From Streptomyces canus (GTDB lineage: Bacteria > Actinomycetota > Actinomycetes > Streptomycetales > Streptomycetaceae), in assembly GCF_001514145.1 (NCBI RefSeq), contig NZ_KQ948657.1:957663-1021662 (forward strand): a stretch of 64,000 nucleotides of DNA. The letters run 5' to 3'. Position numbers and translations under genes: made by a program. Below are positions 59,222 through 64,000 of this stretch, piece after piece. The stretch's first letter is position 1, and the number at the start of each line of letters is the position of its first letter. Below the pieces are notes generated by a model. It ran no database searches, had not been told where the DNA came from, and saw only the letters and a program-made list of their open reading frames with translations.

Positions 59222-60037
59222 CTACTGTGACAGACACGCTCGATTGAGTACGTAGCGGGTCAGCGGCAGGTAGTAATCAGACCGCACAGCGTCATCAAGT
59301 GGAACGACGACGGACACGGCCCCCTCGGCCTCCCCCACAAAGAGCGCGGGGTCATCCGTATCCGCCAGCCCAATGGCCTCAAACCCCAGCTGACCTGCTC
59401 CGCAGACCCAACCGTGGTCCCCGACCACGAGCTCGGGGAGCGGCCCGCCGCTCTCGGCCGCGGCCGCCAGCACGGTACGAACCGGCAGCGGTGAGTGCGA
59501 GTGTGCGCCGGTCTCACCACCGGAGCGCTCCGCGTCGGGTTCCCGCACGAGCGCGACTCCTCGTACGTAGTCAAGGTTGTACGTGCGTAGACCGAACCGG
59601 GTCGTTATGTCGACACAGTGACCATGCGCAGGGGTGAGGACGGCACATCCCGCCGCCGAGAGGGCGTCCGCGATGGCGGCGTAGAAGCCGAGCAGTCGGT
59701 GCGGATGGCCGGTGCCGAGGAGCACGACCCCCTTGCGCTGGGCAACTGCCTCGAGCCGTCCCGCGAAGGCGTCGAGCGCGACGAGGGTTCGCTCAGGATC
59801 GATCACGTCATGTCCACTTGTGTGCCGCGGATCGCCCGAAACTCCGCACTTGTCGGCCATGAGACCGATCAGATCCCGCTCGTTCCACGACCACTCGGGA
59901 TCGATCCCGATCAGCCCCCTTGGATCCCGAGCCGCGAACAACCGGTAACTCCGCAGACTCCGCTCCCGGGAGGTGGCCACGGGCCCGGCCAGACGAGCGG
60001 CCAGCAGATGGGCGCGGAGGGCACCGGTGCTCAACAC
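59222..60037 (-). CDS. Predicted phosphatase-like conserved protein
   Basis: A 271-residue protein from GTG 60037. Conserved-looking parts are RSYRLFAARDPRGLIGIDPE, ALDAFAGRLEAVAQRKGVVL, LGTGHPHRLLGFYAAIADAL and LPELVVGDHGWVCGAGQLGF. The G-T-G-H-P and V-V-G-D-H-G-W segments suggest phosphate or nucleotide binding, and the protein resembles actinobacterial proteins annotated only as phosphatase, but no standard catalytic signature is visible. It sits between AcuC and the BldC-like gene on the same strand. Confidence 0.6.
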   Translation of the reverse strand: MLSTGALRAHLLAARLAGPVATSRERSLRSYRLFAARDPRGLIGIDPEWSWNERDLIGLMADKCGVSGDPRHTSGHDVIDPERTLVALDAFAGRLEAVAQRKGVVLLGTGHPHRLLGFYAAIADALSAAGCAVLTPAHGHCVDITTRFGLRTYNLDYVRGVALVREPDAERSGGETGAHSHSPLPVRTVLAAAAESGGPLPELVVGDHGWVCGAGQLGFEAIGLADTDDPALFVGEAEGAVSVVVPLDDAVRSDYYLPLTRYVLNRACLSQ

Positions 60038-60139
60038 CTGAGTGATGGTGGCGGACGGGCTCGGAGGAGGGGATGGGAACAGGGAAACACCGCACAGTTG
60101 GCGTAACGGGCCCGCACAGCTGCGGTCAGTCGTGACCTG

Positions 60140-61312
60140 CTACGCCAGCAACCCCCGCAACGGGAACACCGCCCGCCGAGTGGCCAGCACCGCCTGGTCC
60201 AGCCGATCCGCGGGGTCGTACCCCGCATCCCACTCCGCATAGGCCACCGGCCACCGGCCGTCCGTCATCCGCGCCGGCGCCAACTGCCGGGTCCGGGCGA
60301 ACACTTCCTGCCGCCACCCCTCGGGAATCACCGCCTCGGGCTCGACCGGCCGCCCCGCAGCGATCCCCACCAGGTGGGTCCAGGACCGGGGTACGACATC
60401 CACCACGGCGTACCCCCCGCCCCCGAGCGCGATCCACTTCCCCCCGGCGTACTCGTGCGCCAGCTCATGACACGCCACCTGCACAGCCCGCTGCGCATCC
60501 AACGACACCGCGAGATGGGCCAGCGGATCCTCGAAGTGCGTGTCCGCCCCATGCTGCGTCACCAGCACATCCGGCCGGAAGTCGGCGATCAGCTCCGGCA
60601 CCACCGCATGGAACGCCCGCAGCCACCCCGCGTCCCCCGTCCCCGCCGGCAACGCCACATTCACGGCGCTGCCCTCGGCCGAGTCCGCCCCCGTCTCCTC
60701 CGGCCACCCGGTCTGCGGAAACAACGTCCGAGGATGCTCGTGCAGCGAGATCGTCAGAACCCGGGGATCCTCCCAGAACGCCGCCTGCACCCCGTCCCCG
60801 TGATGCACGTCGACATCCACATAGGCGACCCGCTCGGCCCCCAACTCCAGCAGCCGCGCGATGGCGAGCGAGGCGTCGTTGTAGATACAGAATCCCGAGG
60901 CACCGCCGGGCATCGCGTGGTGCAGCCCGCCCGCGAAGTTCACCGCGTGCAGGGCCTCCCCCCGCCAGACGGCCTCCGCCGCCCCCACCGACTGCCCGGC
61001 GATCAGCGCGGACACCTCGTGCATCCGCTCGAAGGCCGGATCATCCATCGTCCCCAGCCCGTACGACTGGTCGGCCGCCCCCGGGTCCACGGAAGCCGCC
61101 TTCACGGCCTCGACGTAGTCCTCCCGGTGCACGAGCCGCAAGGTCGACTCGCCCGCCGCCTTCGCGGACACGACCTCCACGTCCCGGTCCAGCCCGAAGG
61201 CGTCCACCAGGCGCCGGGTCAGGTCGAGCCGGACCGGATCCATCGGATGGTCCGGACCGAAGTCATAGCCCGTTACTGCCTCGTCCCACATCAGCTGTGC
61301 GCGGCCGCTCAT
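60140..61312 (-). CDS. acuC: AcuC-type deacetylase (histone deacetylase superfamily)
   Basis: A 390-residue enzyme. GYDFGPDHPMDPVRLDLTRR is the N-terminal signature, FAGGLHHAMPGGASGFCIYN the active-site His pair, AYVDVDVHHGDGVQAAFW zinc ligands (Asp-His), and VTQHGADTHFEDPLAHL the third zinc Asp. It removes acetyl groups from proteins such as acetyl-CoA synthetase. ATG 61312 is used; GTG 61321 adds three residues. The first 50 bp overlap the end of the MFS gene on the same strand. Confidence 0.92.
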   Translation of the reverse strand: MSGRAQLMWDEAVTGYDFGPDHPMDPVRLDLTRRLVDAFGLDRDVEVVSAKAAGESTLRLVHREDYVEAVKAASVDPGAADQSYGLGTMDDPAFERMHEVSALIAGQSVGAAEAVWRGEALHAVNFAGGLHHAMPGGASGFCIYNDASLAIARLLELGAERVAYVDVDVHHGDGVQAAFWEDPRVLTISLHEHPRTLFPQTGWPEETGADSAEGSAVNVALPAGTGDAGWLRAFHAVVPELIADFRPDVLVTQHGADTHFEDPLAHLAVSLDAQRAVQVACHELAHEYAGGKWIALGGGGYAVVDVVPRSWTHLVGIAAGRPVEPEAVIPEGWRQEVFARTRQLAPARMTDGRWPVAYAEWDAGYDPADRLDQAVLATRRAVFPLRGLLA

Positions 61313-62474
61313 GCCCGCCACCGTATCGGTCCGGTTGAGCCGCGAACGACTTGGCGTACACGAGCGTCACCAGCACCAACACCATCGGCACCAGCATGGC
61401 CCCGCGATAGCTCCACGCATCCCCCAGGGCCCCCACCAACGGCGAACCGACCAGAAACCCCACGTAATTGAAGACATTGAGCCGAGCGACCGCAGCGTCC
61501 GAGGCTCCCGGGAACAACCGCCCCGCCGCCGCGAAGGTCTGCGGCACCAGCACACACAACCCCAGCCCCAGCAGCGTGAACCCGAGCATCCCGACCCACG
61601 GTCCGGGCGCCACGGCCACCACCGCGAACCCTCCGGCTGCCACCACCGACCCCAGTCGTACGACCGTCGCGGCCCCGAACCGCCGCACCCCGAAGTCCCC
61701 GATGGTCCGCCCGATCAGCGTGGTCACCATGTACACGTTGTACGGCACGGTGGCCAGCTGCTCCGAGCTCCCCAGCACGTCATCCAGATACTTCGCGCTC
61801 CAGTTGGAGACGGTGGAGTCGCCGATATACGCGAAGGTCATCACCAGACACAGCGGCAGCAGCAGCTTGAAGGCGACCGTCTGGCCGCCCTGAGGCTTCT
61901 CCTCCACGACGGTGGCGTCCGCGTCGACGTACCACCGACTCCCCACCAGGCACAGCGGCAGCAGCACCACCACGACCGGCAGATAGGACACGAACAGCGC
62001 GAGATGCCAGTGCGCCCCCACCCAGGCGAGCGAGGCCCCGGCTATCCCGCCGAGACTGAACACCGCGTGGAAGCTCAGCATGATGCTGCGCCCGTACGCC
62101 CGCTGCAGGCTCACCCCGAGCATGTTCATGGACGCGTCGAGCATGCCCACGGCGAGCCCGAAGGCGCCGAGCGAGAACCCCAACTCGAGCGTCGAGTCCC
62201 CGGCCCCTACCCCGAGCAGCGCCAGGAGCACGACCGGCTGGGCGAACCGCAGCAGCCGGCTGGGCGGGATCCGCTTCACCAGGTGCTCGGTCGAGACGCT
62301 CCCGACCCCGGCAAGGATCGGCACGGCGGCCAGGAAAGCCGGCAGCAGCGCGTCGGAGACGCCGTACCGGTCCTGGATGGCGGGGATCCGCGTCACCAGC
62401 AGAGCAAAGGCGACACCTTGCGCGAAGAAGCTGAACGCCAGCGAGGCCCTACCGCGCCGCAGCACATCTGTCAT
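61263..62474 (-). CDS. MFS transporter
   Basis: A 403-residue protein of 12 hydrophobic segments. SLAFSFFAQGVAFALLVTRI, AVGMLDASMNMLGVSLQRAY and SFHAVFSLGGIAGASLAWVG resemble the YbjJ/fucose-permease-like MFS branch. A Lys/Glu-rich cytoplasmic loop separates the halves. Its C-terminal 16 codons overlap the start of acuC, which suggests translational coupling. Substrate unknown. Confidence 0.88.
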   Translation of the reverse strand: MTDVLRRGRASLAFSFFAQGVAFALLVTRIPAIQDRYGVSDALLPAFLAAVPILAGVGSVSTEHLVKRIPPSRLLRFAQPVVLLALLGVGAGDSTLELGFSLGAFGLAVGMLDASMNMLGVSLQRAYGRSIMLSFHAVFSLGGIAGASLAWVGAHWHLALFVSYLPVVVVLLPLCLVGSRWYVDADATVVEEKPQGGQTVAFKLLLPLCLVMTFAYIGDSTVSNWSAKYLDDVLGSSEQLATVPYNVYMVTTLIGRTIGDFGVRRFGAATVVRLGSVVAAGGFAVVAVAPGPWVGMLGFTLLGLGLCVLVPQTFAAAGRLFPGASDAAVARLNVFNYVGFLVGSPLVGALGDAWSYRGAMLVPMVLVLVTLVYAKSFAAQPDRYGGGHERPRTADVGRGSNGL

Positions 62475-62540
62475 GGCGGCGAGCGTAGGGCCCCGGCGTA
62501 CTCGTGGGTAGATCCAGCCAAAGATGAATTTCCCTCATCT

Positions 62541-63224
62541 TTATCGGGCGAGGGCCACCTCGGGCCTCGATACGGCCCCCGCCTTCGTCTCGGCGCACAG
62601 CATCCGGGCCATGGGTCCGGCGCCCACGGCCCCGCTGACCAGGAAGGCCACAGCCATCGCCACGACCATGACGACGGACCCGAGCCAGACCATCGTGTCC
62701 ACGGGCAGCGTGTAGGCCCCCACGACCCGCAGCACACACTCCGCGAGCAGAACGACCCCCCACACCACGGAGAACCGCCGCTCGGCCCGCCGGAAGTCCG
62801 CCGACCCGTCCTGGAGCCGCGCCCAGGCGGCCTCTCGCTCAGCGATCCCCTTCACCAGCCAGGGCTTCATCCCCGCGGTCATCATCGGCCTCCCGAGCGC
62901 GACGGAGACGAGGATGCCGATCCCGATCACACTGCTGACCCCGCTGTCCTTGGCGAGCATCAGCCGCGGGTCGCCGGCGACGAGGCTGAGCAGCAGCCCC
63001 ACGACGTTGACGACGAGGATGAGCGCGGCGAGGCCGTTGACCGCGCGCTCCTTCACCACGCTCCAGCCGGTCCGCACCGCGGGCACGACACTGCTGAGGC
63101 CCAGCGCCGTCAGCGTGCTCGTCCCGAGCCCGTCCTTGAGCAGGTAGTACGCCCCGATCGGCACAGCCACGTCCACGATCAGGGGAGCCAGGTTCGCGCG
63201 CTTCGAGTTCGTCTTCGTCGTCAT
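62541..63224 (-). CDS. VC0807-like membrane protein
   Basis: A 227-residue protein from ATG 63224 with five or six membrane segments: LAPLIVDVAVPIGAYYLLKD, LAALILVVNVVGLLLSLVAG, IGIGILVSVALGRPMMTAGM and VVLLAECVLRVVGAYTL. This pattern is that of the VC0807 family, of unknown function. The longer frame to 63290 is rejected as its start has no family likeness. Confidence 0.8.
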   Translation of the reverse strand: MTTKTNSKRANLAPLIVDVAVPIGAYYLLKDGLGTSTLTALGLSSVVPAVRTGWSVVKERAVNGLAALILVVNVVGLLLSLVAGDPRLMLAKDSGVSSVIGIGILVSVALGRPMMTAGMKPWLVKGIAEREAAWARLQDGSADFRRAERRFSVVWGVVLLAECVLRVVGAYTLPVDTMVWLGSVVMVVAMAVAFLVSGAVGAGPMARMLCAETKAGAVSRPEVALAR

Positions 63225-63293
63225 GCCCTCAGCTTCTCGTCCGGCGAGGGGGTGCCAACAGAAACGATCGTCCGGACCTCGGCATGACAAATG

Positions 63294-63938
63294 TCAGACG
63301 AGCAGGTCAGCCAACTCCCCCATGTCGGAGAAGAGTTGGTTGGCCCCCGCCAGCTTGGCGGCAGGCGTCATGGCGGTGAAGCCGTACACGTCCATCCCGG
63401 CCGCGACAGCGGCCTGCACGCCCAGCGGACTGTCCTCGACCACCACACACCGCCCGGGCTCGACCCCCATCCGCTCGGCGGCGTAGAGGAACAGATCCGG
63501 CGCCGGCTTCCCCCGCCCCACATCCTGCGAACTGAAGAGCTGCTCGTCCGCGAACCACCGGTCGAGCCCGGTCGCCCGATGCCCCACCCGGATCCGCTCA
63601 TGACTCCCGGAGGACGCCACGCAGTACGGCACTCCGTCCGCCGCCAGCTTCTCCAGTACGCCCGCCACGCCGGCCACCGGCTGCAACTCCCGTTCGAACG
63701 CGGCGAACACCCGCGCATGGAAGACGTCGTCGAAGTCCTCCGGCAACCGCCGCCCGGTCCGTTCCAGGACGAGGTCGTGGATCCGGTGCATGGCGGAGCC
63801 CATGTAGTCACGGATGGAGTCCTCGTAGGAGGTCGGGTGGCCGAGCTCCGTCAGATACGCCGCGAGATGCCGATTGGAAATCGGCTCACTGTCGACGAGA
63901 ACACCGTCGTTGTCGAAGATGACGAGGTCGTAGCGCAT
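63294..63938 (-). CDS. HAD-superfamily phosphatase (beta-phosphoglucomutase-like)
   Basis: A 214-residue HAD enzyme: DLVIFDNDGVLVDSEPISNR is motif I (D-x-D-x-V), a helical cap domain follows (residues 15-85), VPYCVASSGSHERIRVG is motif II, VGRGKPAPDLFLYAAERMG motif III and VVVEDSPLGVQAAVAAGMDV motif IV. This is the subfamily of beta-phosphoglucomutase and sugar-phosphate phosphatases. ATG 63938; upstream lies a terminator of a gene outside the window. Confidence 0.92.
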   Translation of the reverse strand: MRYDLVIFDNDGVLVDSEPISNRHLAAYLTELGHPTSYEDSIRDYMGSAMHRIHDLVLERTGRRLPEDFDDVFHARVFAAFERELQPVAGVAGVLEKLAADGVPYCVASSGSHERIRVGHRATGLDRWFADEQLFSSQDVGRGKPAPDLFLYAAERMGVEPGRCVVVEDSPLGVQAAVAAGMDVYGFTAMTPAAKLAGANQLFSDMGELADLLV

Positions 63939-63956
63939 GACACCGAGCCTAAACGC

Positions 63957-63992
63957 AGAAAACCCCCGTTCCGAATGGAACGGGGGTTTTCT
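63957..63992. terminator. Strong terminator at the right edge
   Basis: AGAAAACCCCCGTTCC pairs perfectly with GGAACGGGGGTTTTCT around GAAT, with a T-tract on both sides. It probably ends the gene beyond the right edge. Confidence 0.9.
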
Positions 63993-64000
63993 CAAAAATT

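Noticed and set aside
1..64000. CRISPR arrays, tRNA or rRNA genes
   Set aside because: No regular direct repeats with spacers and no cloverleaf or rRNA sequence were noticed on reading.

Overview
The window is high-GC actinobacterial DNA and almost certainly a Streptomyces chromosome. The clearest markers are a rex-hemA-hemC-hemD operon with a Rex operator, the developmental sigma factor BldN with its membrane anti-sigma factor RsbN, the actinobacterial micro ribosomal protein bS22, a BldC-like small DNA-binding protein, HATPase/XRE/DUF397 regulatory genes, class I LysRS next to ArgRS, and many GTG starts with ATGA/GTGA overlaps.

Layout. 0-4.3 kb: the 5' part of an ECF sigma gene, then an MHS transporter, a secreted alpha/beta hydrolase and a PaaX-type regulator that look like one catabolic operon. 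4.3-11.4 kb is an accessory zone: an IS5-type element bounded by matching inverted repeats and CTAG, carrying a decayed transposase plus a GNAT gene; a TnsB/Mu-C-like transposase remnant; a divergent XRE-cupin / acetyltransferase / MFS set; a methyltransferase; an apparent UTRA fragment; and two transposase fragments, one fused in frame to a DUF3515-like gene. 11.4-22.4 kb: secreted histidine-type phosphatase, M20 deacylase, two-component system, a CE1758-type flavin reductase/LLM monooxygenase pair, an AraC / DinB-like pair and small membrane proteins. 22.5-24.6 kb: a free-standing LAGLIDADG endonuclease facing rtcB.

24.8-38.5 kb: two DUF3558 lipoproteins and a DUF2637 membrane protein, lysS, a TnpB-like nuclease lacking the zinc ribbon, argS, a Ser/Thr kinase, a P-loop ATPase, and a HATPase/XRE/DUF397 regulatory module. 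The DUF2637 protein and the kinase end in the same 60-residue module (39/60 identical, no gaps). 38.5-43.3 kb: DUF4253, arylamine N-acetyltransferase, an aminotransferase, a DUF574 methyltransferase, a tiny lipoprotein and DUF805. 43.6-51.9 kb: tetrapyrrole synthesis (hemB, hemD/cobA fusion, hemC, hemA, rex), interrupted between hemB and hemD by repeats and an FAD oxidoreductase. 52-58.7 kb: the conserved development locus (glutaredoxin, HAD, bldN, rsbN, acyltransferase with a partial duplicate, epimerase, bS22). 58.9-64 kb: BldC-like protein, a phosphatase-like protein, AcuC deacetylase, MFS, VC0807 and HAD proteins.

How the genes work together: Rex couples NADH/NAD+ to haem synthesis; BldN/RsbN governs aerial development; the lipoprotein/DUF2637/kinase/ATPase block with a HATPase/XRE/DUF397 unit looks like an envelope or signalling island without an obvious described function. 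All functional calls come from reading sequence motifs; no database search was run.
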